Source: Dendrolimus kikuchii (lineage: Eukaryota > Arthropoda > Insecta > Lepidoptera > Lasiocampidae). Taken from it: a DNA stretch of 64,000 bases. The notes beneath the pieces were generated by a model. The model had not been told where the DNA came from. It did not search any database and saw nothing but the letters and a program-made list of their open reading frames with translations. The stretch spans positions 7,203,501 through 7,267,500 of the forward strand of contig CM034402.1 in NCBI GenBank assembly GCA_019925095.2. The letters are read 5' to 3'. How positions within the stretch are numbered: position 1 is the first letter of the stretch; the number at the start of each line of letters is the position of its first letter. This document shows, one piece after another, positions 11,691 through 22,710 of this stretch. Made by a program: the position numbers and the translations under genes.

Positions 11691-12320
11691 CAATAAACCC
11701 GCAGGGGGGCTTTGTGGCGAAGCCTGAGGTAGTAGCGACACCTCGGACCTGATTCCAGGGACCAAAGCCTCCGTACTTGCCTTAGCCAGCCAGCACGGAG
11801 TGGGGATCGCTAGAGCTAAGACTCCAGCTCCAGGGGTGGAAGTGATAAATGGCATAACGTCGGAAGTAGCTTCGGTGAACCTACAGCCCATCTCTCACAC
11901 CCCTTAACCACTCAAACCCATATTGCTCCTGTATTCTATGGCATTTTTTGGGGCATAGCAGGGAGTGGCGAGTCACCGTCTGCCCATTTTTCTATTTTCC
12001 CCGAACATTGTGACGGGCAGACGCCATAGTCCCCATATTCCCAAACCCTTAGTACCAATAGCAGTTCACCCCAATAGCTCGGAACTTTTTGATCTCATTT
12101 CCCACAATAGTCCTATACTGGCCGGAGCTTGTCCTTAGGTGCATTATTATATGGTGTAGACAGTAGACAGGGATAATCGCCGGCCAGTGTGTCACGCCAC
12201 ATTTCATTAAATTTGTCAAGGGGCCTCTACGTGTTGGTCTTCCCATATCCCCATGGACGCAAGCGCTCCAAAAGTCCGGGCCATTTTTATGGTCCATGGT
12301 CTTCAAAGACATACATTATA
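11691..12320. repeat. GC-richer block, probably retroelement-derived
   Basis: Higher GC than its surroundings. It contains phrases such as GCACGGAGTGGGGATCGCTA and GACGGGCAGACGCCATAGTC, similar in style to LINE untranslated regions. Minus-strand frames (for example 12049-12312) show no family I recognise. Not called as a gene. Confidence 0.3.
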
Positions 12321-12769
12321 AAAATAAAAAAAAATGTGTGCCGCAATTTGCGAAATGAGGTTAGCACTCGGTATTTTGCTGTGCCGAAACATAGTCCGAC
12401 ACAGCACTGATTTTCAGTGCTAACTTAATCTTAGTGCTTACTTAATCACAAAAGTCATGCGACCCATGGTAAAAATAAGCAAAATTAAATTAAATTATAG
12501 TCAACATATACGTGAAAGGAATAAAAACAAAGAAAAAAAATCAGAAAACAATGATAGCATAATTAATATATATAAAATAGTAATATATAATATAATGTAT
12601 TCTCGCAGGCTTAGTCCTATAGATGTATGTATTTGTTTATTTTTAATGTCGCTTTTTCGTTTCATCGAGTTTCAAATCACAACGACTCTAAAGAAGTTTC
12701 ACTTCAAAAATAAAAAATACATTCGATAAAATTTTAAAAATACTTTTATGTAATTTTTTTCTTGTTGGA

Positions 12770-12960
12770 AAACAGCAGATGACGATGGCCCACATGATTG
12801 AAACTGGTTACTGTCGCCTATGGATATTTAATGTGGGAACACAACTCTAGGTTATGGCGGCATATTTTAGACAAGGGGTGATAGCCATCCAGACGGGGAA
12901 ATGTGGTCGGACCCTTACGATAGGCCGCCCGCTCGGCAGTGCCGTAAATAGCCTTTTATG
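12770..12960 (-). repeat. Retroposon family P, decayed fragment
   Basis: Diverged P body: GACGATGGCCCACATGATTG, GTCGCCTATGGATATTTAAT, then GATAGCCATCCAGACGGGG and TACGATAGGCCGCCCG, with internal deletions. Confidence 0.6.
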
Positions 12961-13317
12961 CGCCCTATGAGAGCATCTATAACTGCGTCCTTGTTTTTAG
13001 ATATTATAGGTACCCTAGCTAGAGCAATGCTATGTATAGGCCTACTTTATTTCATTCAGGGTGATAAAATAACGCACAAGGTCCTTGGTGTTGGTGGACC
13101 AATTATCTAATTCTAATATTTTGGAAGAAAAATCTATTTTTTTAAAGAACTAGAACACAAATACGCTCGTGCGCTGCCAAAAAAATGAGCGCGATGTTTT
13201 GTCTAATTTAACAAACGTTTTTGATGATACTGGCATGTAGGTACGTATGTGTTGGAATCGAGCACTAGGGGCGCAACGGGAACTTATCAGGAGTAAACCG
13301 AAAAATAATAGTCCTGC
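12961..13317. other. No gene seen
   Basis: No coding or repeat signature recognised. Confidence 0.35.
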
Positions 13318-13389
13318 ATGGTCTGGTGATTCTTGCGCCCCCCAAAGTCTACGCCCGGTGCCTGGGCACCGGTGGCACCGCCCTATTTA

Positions 13390-13447
13390 CGACATTGCCG
13401 CCCGGCCACAGGATTTTTTTTCCCCTTCTCCGTTCCTGCACGGATAA
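13390..13447 (-). repeat. Retroposon family P, 5' end only
   Basis: GCCGCCCGGCCACAGGA, a T-run, then CTCCGTTCCTGCACGGATAAA: the sense 5' terminus of P joined to a different GC-rich sequence (13318-13389). Confidence 0.5.
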
Positions 13448-13611
13448 AGAATGGACAAGAATTCTTTTAGATGTAAAAATGACCAATCAAGATATATTTC
13501 TTATTCTGTATCTAAATAGTACCTACTCTACGTAGATAGAGAATTACATAGAGATGACAAGCGTGATACTTTAAGACCATTGCAATAGCAGCCAGCTTTC
13601 CGTAATTTATT

Positions 13612-13745
13612 ACGTTCTGGACATCTGGGATCAGACTCAGAGTGGTCTGTTGTATCTACATATGTATATTACCCATAACACAAGCCTAACTTCCTTAGCT
13701 TGGGGATATCAATGTACTTGTCTGCTAATTTATAAAAAAATGCTC
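13612..13745 (+). repeat. SINE family S2, fragment
   Basis: S2 body: CATCTGGGATCAGACTCAGA, GTGGTCTGTTGTATC, CCCATAACACAAGCCTAACT, AGCTTGGGGATATC, TTGTCTGCTAATTTAT. The head is missing. Confidence 0.6.
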
Positions 13746-14183
13746 ATGGACAATAGTGCTCTTAACAATTCCGTAGACAAGGGAATTATGTAATCGCCAT
13801 GTCGGGTTGTCCATCTATCTACATATTTCATAGTCGTATTTCTCGTTATAATATTACAAACATGTCTATGATTTTAAAATAACATGTTACGACAAATTTA
13901 TCAAATCCTAATAGGTCTCAGCTCCTACAGCCATTATAATGATTAGCTTATCTTGTTTAAATGCATTAACGTTTTCCTGCAACGTTCTAGGTCAGCGTGT
14001 ATTTCTCGTATTGTATTTGAGGAATATGTTAATTCAACGTTAACGCGAGATTGTTTTGCCAATGTTACTTACTAGTGAATGGCATGTTTGTGGTTTGTAA
14101 TTCATAATTAAGTTACAGTATGGTTGTTATTTAATGCCGCGTCTCCATTGGGCCAATGAACGTTAACCAAAGTGTTCGTTAGT
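13746..14183. other. No gene seen
   Basis: AT-rich spacer; nothing recognised. Confidence 0.4.
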
Positions 14184-14480
14184 TTGGATTCCGCGGACTT
14201 ACCCCCCGTTGGTGAAGAGGTTACCCTCCCTCCCCTGGGGGTGCCCTAAGTGAGATAGCCAGGCGTCGGGGTGCCTGGGGGAAAAGGGCAAGGAAAGGTT
14301 TAGTGGGTAGTCTAACGGCCGACATTCCCGTGTCCTCCCGTCCCGGCCCGTTCTCGTGTTCGGAGCCCACGTTGGGAATACGGCTGTTCGGGACTCCCAC
14401 ACATCCCTCGTTGTAAAGCCTCCCCCCCAGGCCCGAGGGTGATGTCCCAAGAAAAGACATTCTCCGTCATAAAAAGGGGT
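14184..14480 (+). mobile_element. R1-like LINE 3' end (A)
   Basis: A GC-rich block from ATTCCGCGGACTTACC to GAAAAGACATTCTCCGTCAT plus a short A-run. It is homologous, in opposite orientation, to 16597-16950 (shared CCGCGGACTT, GTCGGCCGTTAGACTACCCA, CATCCCTCG and CCCAAGAAAAGACATTC). Like the 45945-48029 element it carries a GAGTCCCACAC-type motif near its end. Probably a non-coding 3' UTR. The left limit is set by homology only. Confidence 0.5.
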
Positions 14481-15295
14481 ACGTTGGCTCCGTGTGTGTT
14501 ATGTTAATTATGTTCATAAAATCCATAAAAGCGCTTAACAGGTAAAAAAATAATTTTTTGTTCCGGAAAATTTGGAATTTCCATTAGGACACAAAATAAG
14601 ATACAAACGGGAGAAACTGCCTGGATAGCCACAAAACTTAATGTTTCATATAAAATATACAATTTACCGTTTACGAAGTTAAATAAATAATTCATAAAAT
14701 TTTGTAGAGATCATCATAGATCATTATTCATTATTCGCTCGAGTAAATCAGTAAAATCATAGTTATTTTTGGTACTCTGAATATTTGGTTATATAGAGTT
14801 GGATTTTATTTTAACAAGGATAACATTGACCGAAAAATATAAGTACAATGTGAGAATATTTTAATCGTTGAAGCGACAACACTTTTCTAGTGTATATTTA
14901 AAACTCTTATTACTATACTGATTAAGGATCCTAGAAAATTATACTAAATTTCATTTTCTTCTTATTTCAACTAACCCTGTTGGATCAGCGACCCATAGTG
15001 ATCAATGGCCGGTTCCTATTGTAAAACCGCATTGTATAATGTCATACACAAAATATTCTAATATTCTCACACAGACACGAGTTTTTGTGGGCTTATATTT
15101 TTGCCTACCATTATGTTGATTTGAAAATTTAAATTAAAGTTATAAATTATTAAACAGATAACTGCCTTGGTTCGAAAATGAATATCTTTACATTGTATAA
15201 AATACAAAGTCATTTTCCTCCTAAACCAGACAACATATTATTTTGAAGCGGTTTTCACCATCACTTAAATAAATTTTCAAAAAACGTTCATATGC

Positions 15296-15298
<3 letters not shown>
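14481..15298. other. No gene seen
   Basis: AT-rich sequence with stops in all frames. A short minus-strand frame at 14504-14695 has no family signature. Confidence 0.4.
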
Positions 15299-15363
<65 letters not shown>

Positions 15364-15364
15364 C

Positions 15365-15460
<96 letters not shown>
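15299..15460. repeat. (TA)n / (TG)n compound microsatellite
   Basis: A long AT dinucleotide run, interrupted near 15359-15375, then about 15 GT units (15417-15447) and a short AT run. Confidence 0.95.
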
Positions 15461-15461
<1 letters not shown>

Positions 15462-15487
15462 GTTTATATTAATATACTTATACCTAT

Positions 15488-15830
15488 ATATATACTAACT
15501 GACCCAGACAACGTTGTTTTGCCTTTTAAATTATTTTTAGTAATTTTAAGTAAGTTAAATTATAACAGTATTAATATCGCTATTAAAAAATAGTGGTCAG
15601 TGGTAGAAGAGTGAAAATTTTGGGTTGTATGTATTTTTTAATGCCGAATCATTAAAAAATCAAAATTTTAAAAAATCACAAAGAAATAAAAAATATTTAG
15701 GGGTGGGTCTACCCTTATCATTTAGGGGTATGAAAAATAGGTGTTGGACGATTCTCAGACCTACCCGATATGCACACAAAATTTAAACACCGCGATACGA
15801 GAATTTTATATATTAGCTAATACTTATTAC
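15488..15830. repeat. Dispersed repeat family W
   Basis: Contains TGACCCAGACAACGTTGTTT, GGTGGGTCTACCCTTATCAT, TAGGGGTATGAAAAATAGGT and TTCTCAGACCTACCCGATAT, a combination common in lepidopteran intergenic DNA. Related to 3313-3600. Non-coding. Confidence 0.45.
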
Positions 15831-15837
15831 ATTGTAA

Positions 15838-15960
15838 ATATGGTTGGTTGACTGGAAGAAATTACTTTTAATGATAAGACCGCCTATTGTTTTCTGTACT
15901 TATGTCTCTTGAACTGTATCTTAATGTAATGCAATAACGTATATTCTATTCTATTCTACA
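15838..15960 (+). repeat. LINE-type 3' UTR tail
   Basis: GGTTGACTGGAAGAAATTAC ... GATAAGACCGCCTATTGTTT ... TGTAATGCAATA resembles the 3' UTR after the LINE tail at 39500-39620 (CTGGAAGAGATCGC, GATAAGGCCGCC). Confidence 0.45.
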
Positions 15961-16578
15961 AGCAACGAAGTCAAGTATAGGACAGGGCAATTTACGGGAA
16001 GCCATACACCGACATAAACAATAGTCGTTACATTTAAATTATTTATACATTACTTCGTGCTAGCAGTACACTGTGAATTGTTTTCCATAATGAACACTAC
16101 GTGTTTTGCCGCGTGTTCTAAAATTAGATGATTACTATTGCAAAGACAATTTATCTTTATATATACCGAATACAGGCTCCAAATTGTTTTAATTTTTTTT
16201 TGTTAGGGTAAATGACTGTATATAGTATAAGTGAAATGAAATGATTTATTGCACGGGGATGTTGGGTGTGGGACTCACTGAGCTTACGCTGCTGTTCTGA
16301 TAGTTGTATTTTATTTATTGGACTTGACTTTATATTATTGGTGCGAAGACCTTACAACTTTACCGAGGTTTACCAAGTCAAGCGTGCACGAAGTCGCGGG
16401 CATATCCCAGTTTTAAATTGAAATCAAAACCTATACATTCATATTTTTATGGCAATAATTACGATTGTGATTTTAAGAAGTGGCAAAGTTAAAAATGTCC
16501 GTGCGCGCTTGGAGAACAATTTACTTTTAAAGTAGGAGAAGCAAGGCAGAGAAGGATCTAAGAGTTTTCGCCTAGCGG
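15961..16578. other. No gene seen
   Basis: AT-rich; nothing recognised. Confidence 0.4.
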
Positions 16579-16596
16579 GTGAAATATAGCTACACT

Positions 16597-16950
16597 TTTT
16601 TTTTTTTTTCTGATGACGCAGGGGGAATGTCTTTTCTTGGGACACCATCCTCGGGCCTGGGGGGAAGGCTCGCAGAGGGATGTGTGGGACTCTTGATCGG
16701 CCGTATGCCCCCCATGACCTCCGAACGGAGGGCAGGGGGGATGGTCGGCCGTCAAACTACCCACTAAACCTAACCTGCGCCCCTAGCTCACATGCTTTTA
16801 CAGGGCGCCACAGGAACTGGGCCAATAGGTACTACATCTGTGACGCCCCAACGCTTGTCGACGAACTCTGGGTGTCCTGCGGGGAAGGACACCCTCTTCA
16901 ACAACAGGGGGGGAAGTCCGCGGAATTCCCCACTTGTCCACGCGGCCCCC
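16597..16950 (-). mobile_element. R1-like LINE 3' end (B), with target duplication
   Basis: A T-run (16597-16609, the A-tail on the minus strand) followed by a GC-rich body. It is flanked by TGAAATATAGCTACACT (16580-16596) and TGAAATATAGTTACACT (16951-16967), a 17 bp duplication with one substitution. The body is homologous to 14184-14480. It is a 5'-truncated retrotransposed copy carrying 3' UTR only. Confidence 0.75.
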
Positions 16951-16999
16951 TGAAATATAGTTACACTACACCAACCGTTCTCACTGTACTATTACACCC

Positions 17000-17572
17000 G
17001 GGGCTGGTAAATGCAAGTTTCAGTTTACTCATATTCAGGCTTTTTTTGTCACTTCTTTTTTGGGGGCACGCTAATTCTCTAAAGTTGTAAGTCTATAACT
17101 TGTTTTCAAATTCTTTAATTTTTATGGCAAAATTTTGATATTTTCGGAATTTCCTTTAAGGGCACTGCGTGCCCCCACGTGCCCCCACAAAAAAGCCCTG
17201 CTCATATGTATATGTATGTATAAATATTATTAATAATATGATACTTACTGATAGTTTTAATAATGAATAATATTATATGCTGAAACTTCGATATTCGAGT
17301 TGTTAACTTGGTGACTACTAAATTGAATATATATTCACAAAATCACTTTCTGTGCTAATCAGTATAGTTTAAATTACTCAAATATACAATACAATGTTCA
17401 TTCCCTACACAAAAACGCTAATTATGTTAATTATAGGTTTGACTTAATTAGCTTATAATTACTTTATTATTCTCAGAGAATAACAAGTAGTAACTACAAC
17501 TAATTAATGTTTAATATAAAGCTATTTGTAGACTGATGAGGTATTATGCTATGTAAAATCTACAGTATTTTT
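17000..17572. other. No gene seen
   Basis: AT-rich spacer without recognised features. Two GTGCCCCCAC-type phrases near 17170-17190 are unexplained. Confidence 0.35.
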
Positions 17573-17815
17573 TAATATTATAAATGCGAAAGTCTGAACG
17601 GATGTATGTTGCTCAATCACGCCAGAACGGTTGAATGAATCTGAATACGATTTGGCATAGAAATAGATTATAATCTGGAATATATATCCTACATAGACTA
17701 CGGATCCCTGGTTTTGGATGATATTCCGGCAAAATTCACGGTTCCACGTGCGATAACATTAACGTTAGTAAAGTCGCGGGCAATAGCTTTATAAACACGA
17801 AAGCAAACTTCGCGG
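17573..17815 (+). repeat. Helitron-type fragment
   Basis: ATATTATAAATGCGAAAGTC, then CTCAATCACGCCAGAACGGT and GTCGCGGGCAATAGC follow the order seen in lepidopteran non-autonomous Helitrons. The 3' hairpin/CTAG end was not found. Confidence 0.5.
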
Positions 17816-18126
17816 GCCACGCACTGTCATCATTTAAAAAAATTAATGACAATTGTCTATTAAAAATGTAAGTCTGAAAAAGTTAACTTTCTGAAATCCT
17901 AGGTATCTAGAGGCCAAGAGTGGTCTTTGCCCAGGGACGCAACGGGCGCAAGCCCATTGAAGTCAATACAAAAATAATTAAAGAACGTCATGATCGTTCA
18001 AAATCCAACTAAAGACCTTTAAATAAACTATACTAATATGTAAACTATATACATTAGAACTATACAGTACAGTACTGTATAGTAGAACAACTATATGCAG
18101 TCGACTATGTATATAGACTACATATA

Positions 18127-19159
18127 CTTAGTCTGGCCATAAATACTGTTACAATTAAAAAGAAACAAAATATTACATTTGAAATTGGAAGCTGTCATTT
18201 TTATATGATTGTTCATTGTGTTTTCTCATTTTGGCGGCAATACATTGTACAATATTTTGCGATATTAAAATGGAGTGGGGCGATAAAGAGAACCGAATCG
18301 CTATGATTGCGTTACACAAAGTAGGTATGGAGCCAAATACAATTTTTAAAACTCTCCATACGCTTGGTATTAGTCAAATGTTGGTGTACCGGGATATTAA
18401 TAGGTACAATGAGACCTCCTCTGTTTGTGACAGAAAAAGATCTGGCCGTCCACGTAGTGTTCGTACGAAAAAGGTGGTCAAAGCAGCAAGGGAAAGAATT
18501 CGAAGAAATCTTGTCCGAAAGCAAAAGATTTTATCTCGGGAGATGCAGATATCACCTAGAACCATGTCGCGTTTTTTAAAATATGATTTAGGACTTGCAG
18601 CCTATAAGAGACGCACTGGTCATTTATTAACTCATAATTTAAAAAAGAATAGGGTGGTAAAATTGAAACAACTACTGAAGCGGTACGCAAAGGGAGGTCA
18701 CAGAAAAAATTTGTTTACGGTTGAGAATTTTTTTACAATTGAACAACATTTTAACAAACAAAATGACCGTATTTATGCTCAAAGCTCTAAGGAAGCTTCT
18801 CAATTAGTCAACAGAGTGCAACATGGGCATTATCCGTCTTCAGTAATGGTTTGGTGGGGTGTTATCTATGAAGGAGTGACTGAGCCATATTTTTGTGAAA
18901 ATGGTATCAAAACATCGGCACAAGTGTATCAAGATACCATTCTTGAGAAGGTAGTTAAGCCCCTTAACAACACCATGTTCAATAACCAAGAATGGTCCTT
19001 CCAGCAAGACTCGGCGTCGGGTCATAAAGCTCGGTCTACGCAGTCTTGGTTGGAATCGGATTTTATATTTATGTATTAAACTAACACACTGTAAAACTTA
19101 TAAATGTCATTTGCAATAGAAAAAAATATCTTTGTTACAATATTTATGGCAAGACTAGG
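18127..19159 (+). mobile_element. maT (Tc1/mariner, DD37D) transposon, copy 1
   Basis: Terminal inverted repeats: TAGTCTGGCCATAAATACTG near 18129 and its counterpart CAATATTTATGGCAAGACTA near 19139. TA lies outside both ends (18125-18126 and 19160-19161). Element length is about 1.03 kb. It is shortened by an internal deletion just before the third catalytic aspartate. The second copy is at 42375-43583. Confidence 0.85.
18270..19079 (+). pseudogene. maT-type transposase, defective
   Basis: Cut-and-paste transposase of the Tc1/mariner superfamily, which in family members excises and inserts its own element at TA sites. Translation from the ATG at 18270 (MEWGDKENRIAMIAL) gives an N-terminal helix-turn-helix DNA-binding region with the linker SGRPRSVRTKK. 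The catalytic region follows with VMVWWGV and FQQDSASGHK (second Asp). Where copy 2 has TDEK, this copy reads TVEN, so the first catalytic Asp is Val. A deletion after SWLE joins directly to the 3' flank, removing PLDYDLW with the third Asp. The frame is open but the enzyme cannot be catalytic. An upstream in-frame ATG at 18216 is less likely, because homology starts at MEWGDK. Confidence 0.85.
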
Positions 19160-19359
19160 TATATTGTACAATCCGTTTGTAATGATATGAAAGGGAAGTG
19201 ACAAACGTCATACAAAGCATACACATACTTATACTAAAATTATTATTATATAATTATACATTTTGTTCCAGGCATGAGTTGAATCTAGCACTGTTAATTT
19301 TGTAGAAGAGTTGTTTTGATTAGAAGAATTAAGGCAATTGATCATTTTAAGCAAAAGAT

Positions 19360-19590
19360 TCTTTCGGGCTAAACCTTTGCAAGTTTACTTTACTGCAACG
19401 CAGAGGATTCCAGGTTCGATTCCTGGTATGGTAAATTTCGAAAACGAATTTTCTGCGTTATTTACTATTGTCTGGGCGTCTGGGATAAGCCTCGGAATAG
19501 TCCGTTGTACATCACCCATAACACATGCGCAACTTGCTTAATTTGGGGATATACAATATGTGTGTTTGTCTGCCGATTCTTTATTTATTA
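19360..19590 (+). repeat. SINE family S2, best copy
   Basis: tRNA-like head with T-arm CCAGGTTCGATTCCTGG (B box GGTTCGATTCC at 19413), then TGGTAAATTTCG, GTCTGGGCGTCTGGGATAAG, CATCACCCATAACACATGCG and TTTGTCTGCCGATTC, then TTTATT repeats. The A-box half is diverged. Other copies: 923-1055, 13612-13745 and 55419-55610. Confidence 0.65.
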
Positions 19591-20002
19591 TTTACAATAA
19601 ATGGATTCTGCTGTATTACTGTCACATTTCATCCATATAAACTTAGTAGTTTCTTTAAAAAAATACTGTGACATACAATATGTTCATATGGACTGACATG
19701 ACGAATGCATAAGGACTTCGTTTTTGCCAAAATAGCAATGGAAACTTAAAAATGAAAAATGACGGCCCACCTAATGGAAAGCGGTTATCGTCGCCTAAAA
19801 ATGTTTGCAGCACCAGAGGCGAAGCCAACGTGTTGCCAGCCTTTAGTATGGGATAAGAGGATAGAATTAGGAATATGGGATTCCTTGGCCCAACGAGAGT
19901 CTCATCCATAGGGAGGGGTGAGCTCACGTCAGGTAAGGCTGCGGCGTTGGCCACGGCCTGTTTTCGTGGCCCCGGTATATGATGTCAGGAGTCCCACATT
20001 AC

Positions 20003-20823
20003 ATACATACATACATACATAACTTCACGCCAGTTCCCTTGCGGGGTAGGCACGAACAACAGAGCGCCATTTAGGCCCATTCTTACACACCTCACTTGCT
20101 TCTTTGACATTCATAACTCTTGTCATGCACACTCGTCTGTTCTTAAGGCTCCTGACATCACCCTCCGCTAGTACACGATCAATTTGATCATGGAAGGTGT
20201 GTCGTGGCCTTCCACGACTTCTGCATCCATCCACTTTTGCATTGTATATCTGTTTAGTCATTCTTTCATCATGCATTCTTTCCACATGCCCGAACCACCG
20301 GAGCATTCCTTTCCTTACCTTCACCCCGACACTCTCTTTCAGACCAACTCTCTTTCTTACTTCGGTATTACGAACGCGGTCCGCGAGCGTCACTCCGCAG
20401 ATTTTGCGCAGTGCTCGCATCTCAACCGCGTTTACTCTACTTTCATGCTCTCTCTTCCATACCCAACTCTCGCTTCCATACGCGAGCGTAGGTACCAGCA
20501 CCGCGTTGTGTATGGCGAGCTGGGTCTTCTGGCTGAGGTTCTTAGCGCCTAGAAGTTTACCTAACGCTCCATTCAAACTATTCCCTAAATTTACTCTTCT
20601 TTCTATATCAGCGGTGTACCTTCCATCCCTGCTAAAAGCACATCCAAGATATACAAACTCATTCACTTGCTCCAGCATAACATCATCGACCATTATCCTT
20701 GTATTCGTTCTGGTTTCTTCTCTTTCAAACACCATAACCTTTGTTTTCTTCGCATTCAAATGTAAGCCTCTCGCCTGACAGTCATCTTTCATCATTGTGA
20801 CTAGTGTTTGCAGTTCTGATGGT
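20003..20823 (-). mobile_element. RTE-type non-LTR retrotransposon, 5'-truncated
   Basis: Flanked by the perfect 13 bp duplication AGTCCCACATTAC (19990-20002 and 20824-20836). On the minus strand the element ends in a (TATG)n microsatellite tail instead of poly(A), as RTE elements typically do. The same 3' end recurs at 41045-41140 on the plus strand. Confidence 0.85.
20025..20823 (-). pseudogene. RTE reverse transcriptase C-terminal part
   Basis: About 265 codons without a stop. Recognisable blocks in order: GLHLNAKKTKVMVF (RT motif after the YxDD box), VNEFVYLGCAFSRDG, LAYGSESWVWKREHESRVNA, MLRWFGHVERMHDERM, SRGRPRHTFHDQID and the end GPKWRSVVRAYPARELA. These are the conserved C-terminal blocks of RTE-like endonuclease/reverse transcriptase proteins. 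The endonuclease, fingers and catalytic YxDD are absent because of 5' truncation; the first codons upstream of PSELQ come from the target duplication. The intact frame suggests a fairly recent insertion. Not an active enzyme. Confidence 0.8.
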
Positions 20824-21244
20824 AGTCCCACATTACCCCACTGTTAAACATGTCCCCGAGTGGGGTGTCGGCAAACGGATTCGAAAAAAAGGGAAAATGG
20901 AATGGGGGTCTCCCGTCGGCCATCGGAACTCTCACTCATCGTACAAAACACGATTAGCTCTAGACCAACTGTTTACCCAAATGCTATTTTTAATTATTGG
21001 TAATGGGTCGCAAACTGATTGTCGCACCCCAGCGCCAAATATGCTTAAGACAGCCCTGTCTAGAGGGCACCACAATTCTTTCGTCGCTTGTGTTTTGATA
21101 TAATAAAAAGACTAAACTAAAGCCTACGTTTAATTTTTGAATACATAATTTTAAAACATGTTACCATGGAAAAAGAGTACCTACAGTCCTACACTATAGG
21201 CGACGGTAATCAACTCTTACACTCCGTAACTTTCCATACTTTTT

Positions 21245-21520
21245 TTACATTAAGAATATAAGGGCACCTTTGAAAGTTGCACCTGTGACTGATAAATTGA
21301 GAAGAAGAAGATTTAGGTGGTATGGGCATATAATAAGGAGGAATGAAAGTCACGTGACAAAAAGAATGGTAAACTACAAGATGGATGGGTGAAAATGTAA
21401 AGGTAGACGAAAAAAGATGGATGGATTGTGTGAAGGATGATATGATGATTTGTGGTGTGACAGAAGATGTATGTCAGAATAGATGTCTGGAAGGAAAAGA
21501 CATATTATATAAACTAAAGC
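21245..21520 (+). pseudogene. RTE-like C-terminal fragment
   Basis: Translates around 21270-21450 as LRRRRFRWYGHIIRRNESHV, then KRMVNYKMDG, a stop, and KCKGRRKKMDGL. This is the RWYGHI(M)RR box of RTE-type LINE proteins followed by the Arg/Lys-rich GRP-like box. Broken by stops. Confidence 0.65.
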
Positions 21521-21887
21521 TTTCAATCAACGTGTCAACAATTTTTTTTTCAATCTAAATGAATCCTAAAGCCCTAATTAGCTTAACCATATCATCTCAT
21601 ACACCAAAATAAACAGAAACGAACTCATGAAACATATTAAAACTATCAAACCCCGGCGTTCGTAGTAATGAATGTATTAACGATCATTTTATATTGGTTA
21701 TAAACCAAATTGTTAGTTTAATCGATGTGATCCTTAATCGTAAAGCCCAAGGCAAACACCGATTGGCACTTTGAATTTGTCCTATTCAGGTCTGTCTAAG
21801 TTATTCGTGATAATGTTAGTGTTGGTTTGAATAATTAAGGATCTATTCAAAAGCGCACAACACAATAATTAACGCTCCTGTTACCGC
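21521..21887. other. No gene seen
   Basis: AT-rich spacer. Confidence 0.4.
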
Positions 21888-22710
21888 AAAAAGTCAAAAG
21901 TAGGGTAATTACAAATCATAATTTACCAAAAATATTGTTACAACTTAGGCTCCGACAAAGACAAATTCCACGGACAGATCTGTAGAAGCACATTTTATTA
22001 CCTGTCGGCATTTGAACTAATTGTAATCCTTTTATGATCGTCTTCTTTTGTTCACTTATTTATTGGCATACGTTTCTAGTTATTGTGGAGAATAAGCTAT
22101 TGCCCTATTGTACTCCTTTACGGCCGCTCAGGAGCATCATTAGCCATGTGTTGCGGATTATAAGTACAAGCTAATTCGAGGAAATTATGTCGACGTTGCC
22201 GGGCGGGCACATTTGCATTTGTGAAGTATAAAACGATAACCTGATTGAGAGAGGGGGTCAGTTGAGCTACAACTACGATCTAGGCGTGACGTGTGTACAT
22301 TCGGGAATCTAATAGTGACGGACTTTGCGCGTTTTATTGAATTACGACCTTCTGCAATACGTTTGGATTTGTTGCGTTCGGTTATATTTGTACCTGTGTT
22401 ATACGTGTTTGTATAGTTCTAATAAACCTTATAATTATTCTAACGGCATTTAATTCGAGTCCCGCAAACTCGTAAAACGTGGTTTTTTCGTAATTTTTCT
22501 ATAGTTATTTTAAGTTAAGAAAAAAATTCATCAAATCACTTCCAAATTATTGTCATGAAACCATTCTAGTCTTTCAAGTTTTATCAAAACAGATAAACAA
22601 TTATCTACATCTTTATAAAAGGTAGATAAATAATTTGGTATTTATTATTTTTTTAAATACTTATTATTTTATTCGCAATAAAATAATAATGAATCTGTAG
22701 TAGTAGGTTC
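21888..22710. repeat. Repeat family V, apparently split by an LTR-like insert
   Basis: The right part (22470-22710) aligns by eye with 56738-56955 (TAAGTTAAGAA, AATCACTTCCAAATTATTG, TATCTACATCTTTA, AAAATAATAATG). The left part (21888-21930, ACCGCAAAAAGTCAAAAGTA) matches 56632-56655. In the 56 kb copy the two parts are about 85 bp apart; here they are about 540 bp apart. Non-coding; class unknown. Confidence 0.55.
22145..22460 (+). mobile_element. Candidate solo LTR
   Basis: Within the extra DNA of the V copy: a start like TGTGTTGCGGATTATAAG, a TATA box GTATAAAACG at 22226, an initiator TCAGT at 22258-22262 (A about 33 bp downstream of TATA), and AATAAA at 22421. This order (promoter, then poly(A) signal in about 300 bp) fits the LTR of an insect LTR retrotransposon. 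No internal region, primer-binding site or convincing TSD was found. Confidence 0.45.

Larger units (their letters stand above)
19755..21065. repeat. GC-richer retroelement-like repeat, split by an RTE insertion
   Basis: Left part (19755-19989) starts like P (GACGGCCCACCTAATGGAAA, TTATCGTCGCCTAAAAATG) but diverges. The right part resumes at 20837 (CCCACTGTTAAACATG) after the RTE insert and runs to about 21065. A minus-strand frame (19655-19954, including PMDETLVGPRNP) is a repeat frame that I do not accept as a gene. Confidence 0.5.

Noticed and set aside
18060..18082. Palindrome CTATACAGTACAGTACTGTATAG-type site, 11 bp arms
   Set aside because: Short, in AT-rich DNA just outside the maT left end; not clearly more than chance.
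19655..19954. 99-codon minus frame beginning MANAAALPDVSS
   Set aside because: Falls in a dispersed GC-richer repeat with P-like ends; no host gene evidence.
20184..20778. Plus-strand frames of 122 and 193 codons
   Set aside because: Opposite strand of the RTE reverse transcriptase; Ser/Pro-rich shadow translation.
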